DNA from: Nostocales cyanobacterium Centralia_MAG_434 | GTDB lineage: Bacteria; Cyanobacteriota; Cyanobacteriia; Cyanobacteriales; Nostocaceae | Direction of reading: 5' to 3' | Assembly: GCA_021324415.1 (NCBI GenBank) | Contig: JAJPJF010000149.1 | Span: forward strand, 1-57,764 | Length of the DNA stretch: 57,764 bases | Part shown: in pieces, positions 26,018 to 35,242 of the stretch | How the letters are laid out: every line of letters starts with the position of its first letter | How positions within the stretch are numbered: the stretch's first letter is position 1 | Position numbers and translations under genes: made by a program | Notes under the pieces: model-generated | What the model was told of the DNA's origin: nothing | The model's input: the letters and a program-made list of their open reading frames with translations, nothing else | The model's database searches: none

Positions 26018-26452
26018 CATGACTGACGTTCATAAAACTGTTAATTGTCAAACTATTACTGGAATAGTGATTTTATTCTTTAACATCAGAGTTCACCCTT
26101 AAGGTAGAAAAGAATAACCAAGAATCAGCCTATACTTCTGATTGCACTTATCTCAACAGAGAACAAGAAGTTCTCGCACAGTTGTTGTAAAAAGTTTTTG
26201 TATTGTCCATCACCGTTTAAATTCAATTTCACTTCTCCCTTCAGGAGAATCACAATTGGCAGAGAGAGAGGTTTTGATACTTGAGTTGCTCTTGAATAGT
26301 CAATATATAGTTGGCTTTATTTTCACTGACCCACGTAGAAGGCTCAGTATTCTCACTGCAGTTGTGGCTTATGAGCAAGGATTATGAATCTGCCAGAAGG
26401 GGAACTGTTCATACGGCAGTACTTGTTAAGTAAATCTAAGGAGAAATGAGAC
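26018..26452. other. Intergenic region before the acidic protein
   Basis: No gene could be supported. An open frame at 26142-26387 has no ribosome site or family resemblance. AAGGAGAA just before 26453 is the ribosome site of the next gene. Confidence 0.3.
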
Positions 26453-26845
26453 ATGAATGATGCATCTATACCTAATCAAGCAAGTGAGCCAGATCCCAAC
26501 ATTGCCTCATCCCAACAAGCTCAAGTTTACGCACCTCCCGATCCGGGTGGAAGTGCTCTTTTAGATGCAGAGATTGCAGCCGGAGTAAGCACAGAACCAA
26601 ATGGAGAAGCGATCGCCTATCCCATCGCTACGAATTTCTCATCTGAAACAGGAACAGGTGATGCTAAAACTGCTGAAGCTTCAACAATAGCAGGTCCCTA
26701 TTCGGCGGATGAGGAGCAGTCGGACAAAGGTTCTGTTCATCTTCAAAACAATCCAAATGTGCCTGATACTGACGTTCAAGGAGTACTGCCTGATACTGAC
26801 CAAATGAAGCTTCCGATTGATTCTGACGTTAATCTGCCGGATTAA
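26453..26845 (+). CDS. Acidic low-complexity protein, unrecognised
   Basis: The 130-residue product is rich in Asp, Pro, Ser and Ala and has almost no hydrophobic core (for example PNIASSQQAQ, VPDTDVQGVLPDTDQ). It should be largely unfolded. A good ribosome site (AAGGAGAA) precedes the ATG. The PDTD motif occurs twice near the C-terminus. It lies 82 bases before the isoaspartyl peptidase on the same strand; whether they are linked is unclear. Confidence 0.55.
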   Translation: MNDASIPNQASEPDPNIASSQQAQVYAPPDPGGSALLDAEIAAGVSTEPNGEAIAYPIATNFSSETGTGDAKTAEASTIAGPYSADEEQSDKGSVHLQNNPNVPDTDVQGVLPDTDQMKLPIDSDVNLPD

Positions 26846-26927
26846 TTTCTCCTGTGTTCAACTCCAAGACTGGAGGGATTGCTTGCCTCAAGAAAGGGTT
26901 GTAAATATTATTCAATTGGTGAGAAGT

Positions 26928-27860
26928 ATGACAGTAGCGATTATTGTGCATGGTGGTGCAAAAACTATTGCCGAGCATAAGGCTAAAGCCAATACAACAG
27001 GTTGTTTAGCGGCGGTTAAAGCCGGTTGGACTGTACTGCAACAGGGGGGTAATGCCAAGGATGCAGTCGAGGCAGCCATCCGGGTACTGGAAGACGATCC
27101 CACCTTCAATGCCAGTATTGGTGCAACACTCGATGTTGAAGGTCATATTTCCTTGGACGCTGCAATGATGGAAAGTAAGAGTTTACAATGGGGAGGAGTG
27201 GCAGTGGTTAATCGAGTTCGTCATCCCATTTCAGTGGCAAGGAAAATCTTAGAAGAAAAGCCGTATTTACTTGTAGCTGATAGTGCAGAACGCTTTGCAG
27301 CTGAGCATGGCTGTGAGATGTGTGAGCCAAACAAGTTAATTAGCATGGAACAGCGGCAGGAGTGGGAACAGGAGAAGCAACCACAAGACCGCCCTGCAAC
27401 CGTTGGCTGTGTGGCTATGGATATTCATGGTAACTTGGCCGCTGGAACTTCTACAGGCGGCATTGCCCAACAACCACCAGGTCGCGTTGGTGATACGGCA
27501 CTGGTTGGTGCTGGCTTGTACGCAAATAGTCATGGCGCTTGCTCAACCACAGGGGATGGAGAGTCGATCATTCCGGTAGTGTTAGCGAAGACAGCTGTTG
27601 ATCTGTTGGTAGATGATACCTCTGGGGCAAATGGCTCTAGTTCACAACATCCAGAGCAAGCAGCCCAGATGGCAATTGATATACTACATCAGCAGGTTCC
27701 TGGAGAAGCCGGATGTATTCTTTTGGATTGTCAAGGAAGGATCGGTTGGGCATACAACTCCCAGGATATGGCAGTTGCCTATATGACATCAGATTTAGAC
27801 AAACCTGCTGTGTTTACTCGTAAGCAAGAAGAATCTCGTGTGGGTAAAGCTGCAAGTTGA
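26928..27860 (+). CDS. Isoaspartyl peptidase/L-asparaginase (Ntn hydrolase)
   Basis: A type III asparaginase-like enzyme of 310 residues, which splits beta-aspartyl (isoaspartyl) dipeptides and asparagine; in cyanobacteria it can also act on cyanophycin breakdown dipeptides. The start is set at MTVAIIVHGGA, with GTGAGAAG upstream, because the family begins at this strand. The precursor cleaves itself before Thr in PATVGCVAMD, which becomes the nucleophile; GNLAAGTSTGG and STTGDGESII complete the active site. No cyanophycinase gene is adjacent. Confidence 0.9.
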   Translation: MTVAIIVHGGAKTIAEHKAKANTTGCLAAVKAGWTVLQQGGNAKDAVEAAIRVLEDDPTFNASIGATLDVEGHISLDAAMMESKSLQWGGVAVVNRVRHPISVARKILEEKPYLLVADSAERFAAEHGCEMCEPNKLISMEQRQEWEQEKQPQDRPATVGCVAMDIHGNLAAGTSTGGIAQQPPGRVGDTALVGAGLYANSHGACSTTGDGESIIPVVLAKTAVDLLVDDTSGANGSSSQHPEQAAQMAIDILHQQVPGEAGCILLDCQGRIGWAYNSQDMAVAYMTSDLDKPAVFTRKQEESRVGKAAS

Positions 27861-28014
27861 GATGGAACACAATTTTCTGATTGTCCTACAGTGCGATCGC
27901 TGTCATCGAGTTGAAACTTCAACAAATATGCACATGTCAGAAAAATACCGTAACTTCTAATGTATGAATTTCGGTATTGCTGAATCAAAATATAAATTTA
28001 AGTTTCACACCTTT

Positions 28015-28041
28015 GTAGAGACGGGCGTGCTACGTCTCTAC
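28015..28041. repeat. Intergenic hairpin GTAGAGACG/CGTCTCTAC
   Basis: A perfect 9-bp stem with a 9-base loop, 23 bases before the MarC start. The same arms recur in the longer perfect palindrome at 53878-53903, so this is another dispersed repeat. Confidence 0.7.
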
Positions 28042-28063
28042 TAGAATTTCATAGGAGTAAAAT

Positions 28064-28726
28064 TTGAACCCCCAGCAATTTACAGGCTTTATATTGGGGA
28101 GTTTTGTAGCACTTTTCCCAATTGTAGACCCAATCGGCAATATTCCTACTTTCCTTGTCTTAACATCTGAAAATTCTATTAAAGAACGTCATCATTGTGC
28201 TAGAAAAATAGCACAATATACTGTTTTATTTTTAACGCTGTTTCTCTTAATCGGGGGAGGGGTTTTACGTTTTTTTGGCATTTCTCTAGAAGTCGTCCGC
28301 ATTGCTGGAGGAATTGTTGTGTTTCACACTGCTTGGCAAATGATGAGTGCACGACCGAAGCTAACAGCACGCGAAAATAAAGTAGCAGTTGAAAAAAGCG
28401 AACAGCATGAAGATATTTCTTTTATGCCAATGACTATTCCCTTATTAGCAGGTCCATCTGCTATTGCTGCAACATTGAGTTTGTCGGCTCAAGCTGGACG
28501 TACTTTTTCTGTACTAACTGTAATGAATTTTATTGCAGTGTTATTAGCAATTTTTATTTTAGGAGCAGTTATTTATTTATGTTTTCGGGCTTCTAGTTGG
28601 TTACTCCTTTGGTTAGGAGAAACAGGTATTCGAGCATTTAGCCGCATTTTAGGATTTTTTATTATGGCTGTAGGTGTCCAGTTAATTCTCAATGGATTTA
28701 GTGATTGGTTGAGACACTTGCGATAA
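28064..28726 (+). CDS. MarC-family integral membrane protein
   Basis: The 220-residue protein has six hydrophobic segments and the MarC pattern FVALFPIVDPIGNIPTFLVLT near the N-terminus, then PMTIPLLAGPSAIAATLSL. The family looks like a transporter but no substrate is firmly known. The TTG at 28064 is used because the conserved N-terminus starts there. It stands alone. Confidence 0.85.
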   Translation: MNPQQFTGFILGSFVALFPIVDPIGNIPTFLVLTSENSIKERHHCARKIAQYTVLFLTLFLLIGGGVLRFFGISLEVVRIAGGIVVFHTAWQMMSARPKLTARENKVAVEKSEQHEDISFMPMTIPLLAGPSAIAATLSLSAQAGRTFSVLTVMNFIAVLLAIFILGAVIYLCFRASSWLLLWLGETGIRAFSRILGFFIMAVGVQLILNGFSDWLRHLR

Positions 28727-28957
28727 GGCTCATATTGTCAGGTTATATCGCAATTCTTTTCTATATTTTTTTGCACAAAATTATATTTAATATGTATTTA
28801 AGATAACATAATTTATAAACAATTAACTCTTGTAATAATCAAAAAGTGAGATATAGTTTCTATCTTTTGATTTATGAATTTCTAGTAACTAATGCTTATA
28901 TTAAAGTTAGCAACTGAGGTATCACTCAGGGCAATAATGTAAGTGAGGTAAATAATT

Positions 28958-29206
28958 ATGTTACTAGTGAAAGATATTGAAGTCATCTCACTGATTCAAG
29001 AACTCAAAGATGAAGAATCTGCTAATATTAGCGGTGGTCAAACAACTAACACTGGTACTGGTACCGGCACTACTACCACTCCTAGCACCAGCACACCTAC
29101 GACTTCCAGCAGTTCTGGTACAGGGATGAATTCCCTGATTAGCCCACTACTGCTTCGAAGTGTAAACAGTTTAGATAATCAACTTTTAGAATCCAGTATT
29201 TCTTAG
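28958..29206 (+). CDS. Double-glycine peptide, possible orphan RiPP precursor
   Basis: An 82-residue peptide with a short acidic leader ending LKDEESANISGG (Gly-Gly at 26-27) and a 55-residue core rich in Thr, Ser and Gly (TGTGTGTTTTPSTST). The leader end resembles the double-glycine sites cut by C39-peptidase exporters. No modifying enzyme is adjacent, but the RiPP locus begins 5.6 kb away and its exporter could act on this peptide too. GAGG lies before the ATG. Confidence 0.6.
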   Translation: MLLVKDIEVISLIQELKDEESANISGGQTTNTGTGTGTTTTPSTSTPTTSSSSGTGMNSLISPLLLRSVNSLDNQLLESSIS

Positions 29207-29317
29207 GGGTTTGTAGTACTACTAAGACGTTGGCAAATTCCAAGAAATTTTGGTTAGATTTATTGATGTTTGAGACAAAAACGCCGTAAGATTCCATACT
29301 TTCTTAAAAGTCTCAGG

Positions 29318-29343
29318 ACCCGGTTTCTCCAAGAAACTGGGTT
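29318..29343. repeat. Dispersed hairpin repeat, copy B
   Basis: ACCCGGTTTCT and AGAAACTGGGT form a stem with one G-T wobble, in the same family as 25985-26017. It lies 42 bases before a MITE-like element. Confidence 0.7.
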
Positions 29344-29385
29344 TCTCATTTCTCACAAATAATTTAGGATTTCTATAGAAAAATG

Positions 29386-29518
29386 GGGAGCATCCCGATT
29401 TGGCAGATTTATTTTGTAGTGCGAGCATCTTGCTCGCTAGATACAGCACGCAGGCGAGACGTGAGTGCAAAGCACACGCTTCGCGAACGCACTACTTATT
29501 CTGAAATGGGATGCTCCC
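29386..29518. mobile_element. MITE-like element, copy 1
   Basis: The 133-bp element is bounded by inverted repeats GGGAGCATCCCGATT and AATGGGATGCTCCC (one mismatch). It has no coding content; inside are inverted segments and the palindrome TTCGCGAA. A second copy lies at 45650-45784 with its ends in opposite orientation. It sits in the gap downstream of coxC. Confidence 0.75.
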
Positions 29519-29546
29519 GAAAAATGCTGCGAATTTATAAATATTT

Positions 29547-30215
29547 CTATGCTTGCCAAAGATAAAGAAGTGAGAATAAGAAGACCCAAACTATATCAAC
29601 AAAATGCCAAAACAGAGTGGTTGCACTTGCACCAAAATGACCTTTGTTATAGTTACCCGGAATTAAGGAACGGATAAGCATAATAATCTGGAGAATCACA
29701 CCAGTAAGAACGTGTAGACCGTGGAAACCAGTTAAAACGTAGAATGTAGAACCAACTAATCCTGTGCTTAACCTAAAATCAAGGTGACTCCATTCAATTC
29801 CTTGACCAATTAAGAAATAGGTTCCCATACAAATCGTCATCAGCCATAGCCAACGGAATTTAACTAACCTGCCACGTTTCAGGAAATTTTCAGCTGGTTG
29901 GATAACAAAGCTACTGGAGAGTAACACCACTGTGTTAATAATGACAAAGGTAGACAATTCTGGTCCAGAAACACCAGGTGGTAGCCAAGTTCTTGAGTGT
30001 GTTAATCGCAGGGCAATATATGTGAAGATAAAACTCAAAAAAACTATGCTTTCCGACAACAGGAATACAGTAAAACCAAACATTCCTTTGCCATGATGAT
30101 CTTCAGCACGTCCACCACGAATCGGCAAGAAACGCTTTAGCCAATTTGGTAGGTATCGCCGACATTGTTCTAAAGGGATAGGACTTTCATCTACATGAAT
30201 GACGCCACGGTTCAT
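29547..30215 (-). CDS. coxC: Heme-copper oxidase subunit III
   Basis: The 222-residue protein has five hydrophobic helices and subunit III landmarks, LSESIVFLSF, LTGFHGLHVLTG and WHFVDIVWVFLFSLLYLW. Subunit III steadies the catalytic subunit and its proton channel. It is the last gene of the coxBAC operon, 54 bases after coxA. It lacks the two N-terminal helices of seven-helix forms, as usual for bacterial subunits. Confidence 0.92.
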   Translation of the reverse strand: MNRGVIHVDESPIPLEQCRRYLPNWLKRFLPIRGGRAEDHHGKGMFGFTVFLLSESIVFLSFIFTYIALRLTHSRTWLPPGVSGPELSTFVIINTVVLLSSSFVIQPAENFLKRGRLVKFRWLWLMTICMGTYFLIGQGIEWSHLDFRLSTGLVGSTFYVLTGFHGLHVLTGVILQIIMLIRSLIPGNYNKGHFGASATTLFWHFVDIVWVFLFSLLYLWQA

Positions 30216-30269
30216 AGGTACTTTTAATTGAGGATTGGGAGATTGGTATAGGGACCCAGTAGCTAGTTT

Positions 30270-31955
30270 TTAGTGTTCTAACTGATGATAGTCAGGAGGT
30301 TCTATCACTGAGTATTTAGGATCACCGTAGTCGTAAGGGGGTCTTTTCACAATCGGAATTTCCTCAAAGTTATCTCGTGGTGGTGGTGAGGTAGTTGTCC
30401 ATTCCAGTCCGGTTGCTCGCCAGGGATTGTTAGTTGCCCTTGGTCCGGATAACCAAGAACCAACCATATTAGCAATAAAAGGCAGTATAGACACTCCCAA
30501 CAAAAATCCCCCTACACTAGCGATGACATTCCACCCCTGATAGCGTGGGTCATAGGAAGAAACTCGGCGTACCATTCCCTGTAAACCTAGTGGAAGCATC
30601 GGAAAGAAAGTCAAGTTGGCTCCGATAAAGGTTAACCAGAAATGTACTTTACCCCAGCCTTCAGCATACATCCGTCCAGTTATCTTAGGAAACCAGAAGT
30701 AGATGGCAGCAAAGATTGCCATCGTGATGGTGTTAAAGACAATGTAGTGGAAGTGCCCCACTATGAAGTAAGTATTGTGGACGTGAATATCAAACGGTAC
30801 AGCTGCCAGCATCACACCAGTGACACCACCAAGTAGAAACATAGCTGCACCTCCCATGGCGAACAGCATGGGCGTCTCTAGGTGTAATTTGCTCTTCCAA
30901 ATTGTGGCAGTCCAGCCAAATGCCTTAACACCAGTGGGCACAGCAACCAACATCGATGTCACCATGAATAATATCCGCATCCAGTTAGGGGTAGCACTGG
31001 TGAACATATGATGTACCCAAACAAAGATGCTAACTACAGCAATGCCTAAAGAGGCAATAGCTAATGACCGATAGCCAAATAGGGGGTTATGGGAAAAGGC
31101 TGGCAAAACCTCGGCAAAAATACCGAAGGCAGGTAGTGCCATGATGTAAACTGCGGGGTGGGAGTAGAACCAGAATAGATGCTGGTAAATGATAGGGTCA
31201 CCATTCTCTAAGGGTTTGAAAAATTGCGTTCCAAAACTGAGATCAAATAACAGCAGTATCAATGCACCTGTTAGGGAAGGCAAATTAACCAGCTGCAACA
31301 ACTGGGCGCTGAGAACTGACCAAACAAACACAGGCATTCGGAAAAAAGTCATCCCTGGGGCGCGCATCCAAAAGATGGTAGTCACAAAGTTAACAGCCCC
31401 CATAATGGAAGAGATGCCTATCAAGATTACACTCACAATCCAAATAAATTCACCGTTAATCGGCTGACCAGGAGGAATTTGAAGACTAATTGGTGGATAT
31501 GACCACCAGCCGGACTGTGCTGTCCCATTGGGCAGCAAGAAGCTAGATAGTAATAAAATACCGCTTGGTGGAAGAATCCAGAAAGAGATGGCGTTGAGTA
31601 GAGGAAACGCCATATCCCGCGCTCCCAACATCAGCGGTACTAAGTAGTTAGAGATACCTGCATTGAATGGGATAATCCATAAAAAAATCATGATTGTCCC
31701 ATGTAAGGTGAATAAGCCATTGTAGAGGGGGCGATCAACCACATCTGATGCAGGCGTAATGAGTTCGGCACGCATGAGCATCGCTAACAGTCCGCCAACT
31801 AAGAAGAAAATGAAAGTCATCACCATGTATTGAACGCCGATCACCTTATGGTCAGTGCTGAAGCTGAAGTATCGTCGCCAGTTATTCTCAGACTCGTTTT
31901 GAGAATCTTCAGCAGCTCTATCCCCAGTGATATTGTCACGAGAATCATGTGTCAT
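30270..31955 (-). CDS. coxA: Heme-copper oxidase subunit I
   Basis: The catalytic subunit that reduces O2 at a heme-CuB centre. The 561-residue product has about twelve helices and all His ligands: HGTIMIF, the CuB/Tyr loop WFYSHPAVYIM, WVHHMFTSA, and HNTYFIVGHFHYIVF. The loop reads YSHPAVY where A1-type oxidases have GHPEVY, so the D-channel Glu is missing and the A2-type Tyr-Ser is present. It overlaps the coxB stop by 11 bases. Confidence 0.95.
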   Translation of the reverse strand: MTHDSRDNITGDRAAEDSQNESENNWRRYFSFSTDHKVIGVQYMVMTFIFFLVGGLLAMLMRAELITPASDVVDRPLYNGLFTLHGTIMIFLWIIPFNAGISNYLVPLMLGARDMAFPLLNAISFWILPPSGILLLSSFLLPNGTAQSGWWSYPPISLQIPPGQPINGEFIWIVSVILIGISSIMGAVNFVTTIFWMRAPGMTFFRMPVFVWSVLSAQLLQLVNLPSLTGALILLLFDLSFGTQFFKPLENGDPIIYQHLFWFYSHPAVYIMALPAFGIFAEVLPAFSHNPLFGYRSLAIASLGIAVVSIFVWVHHMFTSATPNWMRILFMVTSMLVAVPTGVKAFGWTATIWKSKLHLETPMLFAMGGAAMFLLGGVTGVMLAAVPFDIHVHNTYFIVGHFHYIVFNTITMAIFAAIYFWFPKITGRMYAEGWGKVHFWLTFIGANLTFFPMLPLGLQGMVRRVSSYDPRYQGWNVIASVGGFLLGVSILPFIANMVGSWLSGPRATNNPWRATGLEWTTTSPPPRDNFEEIPIVKRPPYDYGDPKYSVIEPPDYHQLEH

Positions 31956-32865
31956 TCATTACTTTCCTTTCATTTGCGATCAAGGGTTGAGTGGGTGCAA
32001 TAGTGTACCAGTTGCTCTTAAAAAATGTTTTTGGTGGTTGACTATACTCAACAACTGCTTGATTTTTGATGGGAGTTGGTTCCTCTTCCGCTTTGGTAAG
32101 CCACTGGTTATATTGCCCAAGGGATTCAACGTATACATCGGTATCCATCAAAGCAAAGTAAGTACCGCTGAATAAAGCATCTTTGAGCGTGTATTTGCCG
32201 ATGCGAATGGGTGTCACGACAAGATCAATGTCGCGTCCAGGGACAATATACTGCTGTAAGCGGAACGCCGGAACGTAAAAACTGTGGAGTACATCCTTGG
32301 CATGTAAATTTAGGCGAGTACGACGATTTACAGGCAGGTGTAATTCATGGCTGGTAACATTATTTGGATAGCGGAAAGACCAATCCCACTGTTTGACGTA
32401 AACATAAATCGTTTCAGCAGCAGCTTTGGGTTGATTGTCAGTTGATACAGCATAGGCTGGTTCAGATTCTAGAGGCATATGCAAGTGGACGATTTGCCCC
32501 AAACCTAGAATATTTAATTGCTGATAAATATTGAAGCCTTGGAAAGCAAGCCACAACACTAGCAAGGTTGGAGTGGCTGTCCATAAAAACTCTAATTTTA
32601 GATCACCTCTAGATGGGTGTCCCTCACTGTAATCATTTTTGGATGCTCGAAAGAAAATTACTGAGTACACCATCATGCCTACAAGTCCAAGAATAATGAA
32701 TATTCCTATGGAAACTAAGAAGCTAAATAAACTATCTATCTTTTGCGCTTCTGCTGTAGCCTCAGGAGGCATCCAAGAATATGCAAATTGCCCAATCCAA
32801 TGGCTGACCACGAGCAGCACTGCAATATAACCAGCTATTAGTAAATATTCCAAAAATCTAACCAT
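31945..32865 (-). CDS. coxB: Subunit II of the alternative oxidase, without CuA ligands
   Basis: A 306-residue subunit II with N-terminal membrane helices (about residues 7-25, 47-72 and 95-110) and a periplasmic cupredoxin domain (YVKQWDWSFRYPN, VLHSFYVPAFRLQQYIVPGRDI). Normal cytochrome c oxidases have CSELCGxxHxxM near the end; here the matching region reads DALFSGTYFALMDTDVYV, with no Cys. Without CuA it probably takes electrons from a quinol, like the cyanobacterial alternative respiratory terminal oxidase (ARTO). First gene of the operon. Confidence 0.9.
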   Translation of the reverse strand: MVRFLEYLLIAGYIAVLLVVSHWIGQFAYSWMPPEATAEAQKIDSLFSFLVSIGIFIILGLVGMMVYSVIFFRASKNDYSEGHPSRGDLKLEFLWTATPTLLVLWLAFQGFNIYQQLNILGLGQIVHLHMPLESEPAYAVSTDNQPKAAAETIYVYVKQWDWSFRYPNNVTSHELHLPVNRRTRLNLHAKDVLHSFYVPAFRLQQYIVPGRDIDLVVTPIRIGKYTLKDALFSGTYFALMDTDVYVESLGQYNQWLTKAEEEPTPIKNQAVVEYSQPPKTFFKSNWYTIAPTQPLIANERKVMNDT

Positions 32866-32946
32866 AAGACTTGAAGTGCTTCTCGTTTAATTATTTGAGC
32901 AGCAAATTTGGTTTTGTACCCTCCTAGAGTACCTTAGCCATTGTAG

Positions 32947-32960
32947 GTAAAATAGCCTAC
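32947..32960. promoter_or_regulatory. Candidate NtcA site upstream of coxBAC
   Basis: GTAAAATAGCCTAC fits the NtcA consensus GTAN8TAC exactly. It lies 82 bases before the coxB start codon on the minus strand and is wrapped in a larger inverted repeat (GTAGG-N8-CCTAC). TACTCT, about 15 bases further on, could act as a -10 box, though the usual spacing is nearer 22. NtcA control would fit the heterocyst-induced oxidases known in Anabaena. Confidence 0.45.
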
Positions 32961-33511
32961 CCTATTGCAAAAGAATGAAAATAACATCATCTTATTTTTA
33001 CTTTTTCAAATTGCTCTCCACAAAAGTCTTCCTAGTCAATATTGCCTAATCAAATAGGATATAAAAACACTATCTTATGAGTGATTTTAAAAACAAAAAA
33101 TATTTATTTGTTATGTAGATTACTAGAATTTATTAATGTTTGAATAAAGCATGGATGATACATGCATTTTTCTTTTGAGTTGTAAGTGGGGAGTAGGGGA
33201 GTCAGCGCCGTGGTGAGGCAGTCCGGTCTTGGGGAGTAGGGAGTAGGGTAAAATACCACTCCCATGCCTATTGGTGAATTTTTTTGCATTGAGACTGCTC
33301 TGATAGATTTCATGAAATTCTGAAAACTAGATGAAATTGTTATAAGCCTTTTGATATAAATTTATATTCCTCCACAGGTTGGAGGATATCGCTACAGTAA
33401 ACCTCTAAAGTGATGCCAGAATCAGAGCATTATGAATAATTAATAACAGCAATAGAAAGTTTAATTTTTCAGCCTTAGCAACACTAAAGCTCTACATTTT
33501 AAGGAAACATT
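32961..33511. other. Intergenic region between coxB and the SDR gene
   Basis: No gene was supported. It holds an AT-rich tract, a short low-complexity block of ggggagtaggg units (33187-33250) and a hairpin CCTCCA-TGGAGG (33369-33385) about 125 bases before the SDR start. The hairpin could be a regulatory leader or operator for the SDR gene. Confidence 0.4.
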
Positions 33512-34324
33512 ATGAGCTATTCTCCTTATCTACTGAAAGGTCAAAAAGCACTTGTAACTGGTGCTAGTTCTGGTATTGGTGAAGCTATAGCCCGCAATTT
33601 GGCTTCGTGTGGTGCAGCTGTAGCTATTAACTACCACTCTGAAGCTGAAGAAGCTCAAAAAATTGTCGATGATATTAAAGCTAATAATGGTGAAGCTTTT
33701 GCCATTCAAGCTGATGTTAGTAAGGAAGACCAAGTGAAGGCGATGTTTACCCAGATACTGAAGCAATTCGGTACTATTGACATATTAGTGAACAATGCAG
33801 GTTTACAAAAAGACGCACCTTTTGTAGATATGAGCCTTGAGCAATGGAATACAGTTATTGGGGTGAATCTCACAGGCCAATTCTTGTGTGCGCGGGAAGC
33901 TGCAAAGGAGTTTTTACGCCGAGGTGTGCAACCTGACATTTCTTGTGCTGCCGGTAAGATTATTTGTATCAGTTCAGTACATGAGGTCATCCCTTGGGCA
34001 GGTCATGTTAACTATGCTGCAAGTAAAGGCGGTATTCATATGATGATGCGAAGTATAGCCCAAGAACTAGCCCCCCATAAAATTCGTGTTAATAGCATTG
34101 CACCAGGGGCAATCAAAACTCCAATCAATAGATCAGCTTGGGATACCCCACAAGCTGAGGCGAAGTTACTACAATTGATTCCAGCAAAACGAGTGGGTGA
34201 TGTGGAAGACATTGCCAAAGCAGCAGTTTGGCTTGCTTCTGATGACTCGGATTACGTCAACGGTACAACACTGTTTGTAGATGGTGGCATGACTTTGTAT
34301 CCAGGTTTTACTGAGAATGGTTGA
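33512..34324 (+). CDS. Short-chain dehydrogenase, glucose-1-dehydrogenase-like
   Basis: A 270-residue classical SDR: TGASSGIGEA (residues 17-26), NNAG (about 93), catalytic Ser in CISSVHEV, YAASKGG, then GAIKTPIN and the C-terminal GTTLFVDGGMTL. The pattern is typical of the glucose 1-dehydrogenase group, but the real substrate is not fixed by it. AAGGAAAC precedes the ATG. It is not obviously part of the RiPP locus, from which a 450-base gap separates it. Confidence 0.88.
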   Translation: MSYSPYLLKGQKALVTGASSGIGEAIARNLASCGAAVAINYHSEAEEAQKIVDDIKANNGEAFAIQADVSKEDQVKAMFTQILKQFGTIDILVNNAGLQKDAPFVDMSLEQWNTVIGVNLTGQFLCAREAAKEFLRRGVQPDISCAAGKIICISSVHEVIPWAGHVNYAASKGGIHMMMRSIAQELAPHKIRVNSIAPGAIKTPINRSAWDTPQAEAKLLQLIPAKRVGDVEDIAKAAVWLASDDSDYVNGTTLFVDGGMTLYPGFTENG

Positions 34325-34774
34325 GTGTGCCCAAAGAGTATTTCTAGTGTGGTGTGTGCATTCATAGTCATTTGGGACTTTTGTACGTTAGGAAAGCACT
34401 CAAAAATTTTGTATTATTTAATACTTTTTTCCCTGCTAGAATCATAATTGGAGCTGCTGTTTCTCCATAAGTGCATACACATGCGTGATGGCTTGCCTAT
34501 TAGTCATTACGCTTTTTGTTATGTGGCAATTATAAATTTGAAAATTAATCAAGAGAATTCAACATAATTTTGACAATCTTTAATAATTGTTTCTACTCGA
34601 ATGAATCTATCTACATATATTTGTCAATACTGAAACAATTATGTCCGAAAAATTAACTTTATGTAGTTGCTTTAATAACTATATCAGTGCAAATCTGTAA
34701 TTTAGAAATCGGGAAACAAATAACCTTGTTGTTACCTAGTCAAATTTACCCTTAACCTCAAAGGTAGGAAGCAA
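34325..34774. promoter_or_regulatory. Likely promoter region of the RiPP operon
   Basis: 450 bases of AT-rich DNA with no supported gene. It separates the SDR gene from the first precursor gene and should contain the operon promoter; no single -35/-10 pair stands out. GGTAGGAAG just before 34775 is a clear ribosome site. Confidence 0.35.
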
Positions 34775-34987
34775 ATGGCTGTCATCGCGATTGGTGATCT
34801 ATCTATTACTGGAAGTATTTTATTCTCTGATTCCGAAAGCTATTTAGATCAGTTGTCAGAAAGCGATACTCTCAATATTCAGGGAGGATATCTTTTAACT
34901 ATCGCATATTCAACAACATGTACAACATACACAACATACACAACGAAACCAGGGCCAATGCCCACACCACCAGTATATTTGCCGTAA
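34775..34987 (+). CDS. RiPP precursor peptide with 38-residue leader, Thr-rich core
   Basis: A 70-residue peptide. The leader MAVIAIGDLSITGS...FSDSESYL...IQGG is exactly 38 residues and matches those of the peptides at 43713 and 43996. The 32-residue core has ten Thr, one Ser, one Cys (TTCTTYTTYTT) and a Pro-rich tail ending VYLP. This is what a dehydrating kinase/lyase would use: Thr to Dhb, with the single Cys able to form one thioether ring (inference). Double-glycine cleavage fits the C39 exporter at 47548. Confidence 0.75.
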   Translation: MAVIAIGDLSITGSILFSDSESYLDQLSESDTLNIQGGYLLTIAYSTTCTTYTTYTTKPGPMPTPPVYLP

Positions 34988-35009
34988 TTTAGAAGAGTAT
35001 AAACTATCG

Positions 35010-35049
35010 GTTCTGCCATATTCTATTGGCATTAAGAAAATGGTAGAAC
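35010..35049. repeat. Hairpin after the first precursor gene
   Basis: GTTCTGCCAT and ATGGTAGAAC form a 10-bp stem with one G-T pair and a 20-base loop, 22 bases after the precursor stop. There is no T tract. It may steady the highly expressed precursor message or partly stop transcription. Confidence 0.5.
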
Positions 35050-35242
35050 TGATTAAATAACTAAGATTGGTAAAATTCAAGGTTCTATATCGAGTGACAT
35101 AAATGTTTTATTTGTGTCTTGTAAAAAACAACAAAAAAAGGTTCATTGATTTTGTTCTTATTTAAAATCTAAATATATTTAGGCAATTCTTTTATTCAAG
35201 ATTTAAGCCTAAATATTGTTATTTATTTAAGAGAAAAATCAA

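Noticed and set aside
26142-26387. Open frame of 81 residues
   Set aside because: It has no ribosome site, no family resemblance, and composition like the flanking spacer.
33104-33313. Minus-strand frame before the SDR gene
   Set aside because: It covers a low-complexity ggggagtaggg block and has no supporting evidence.
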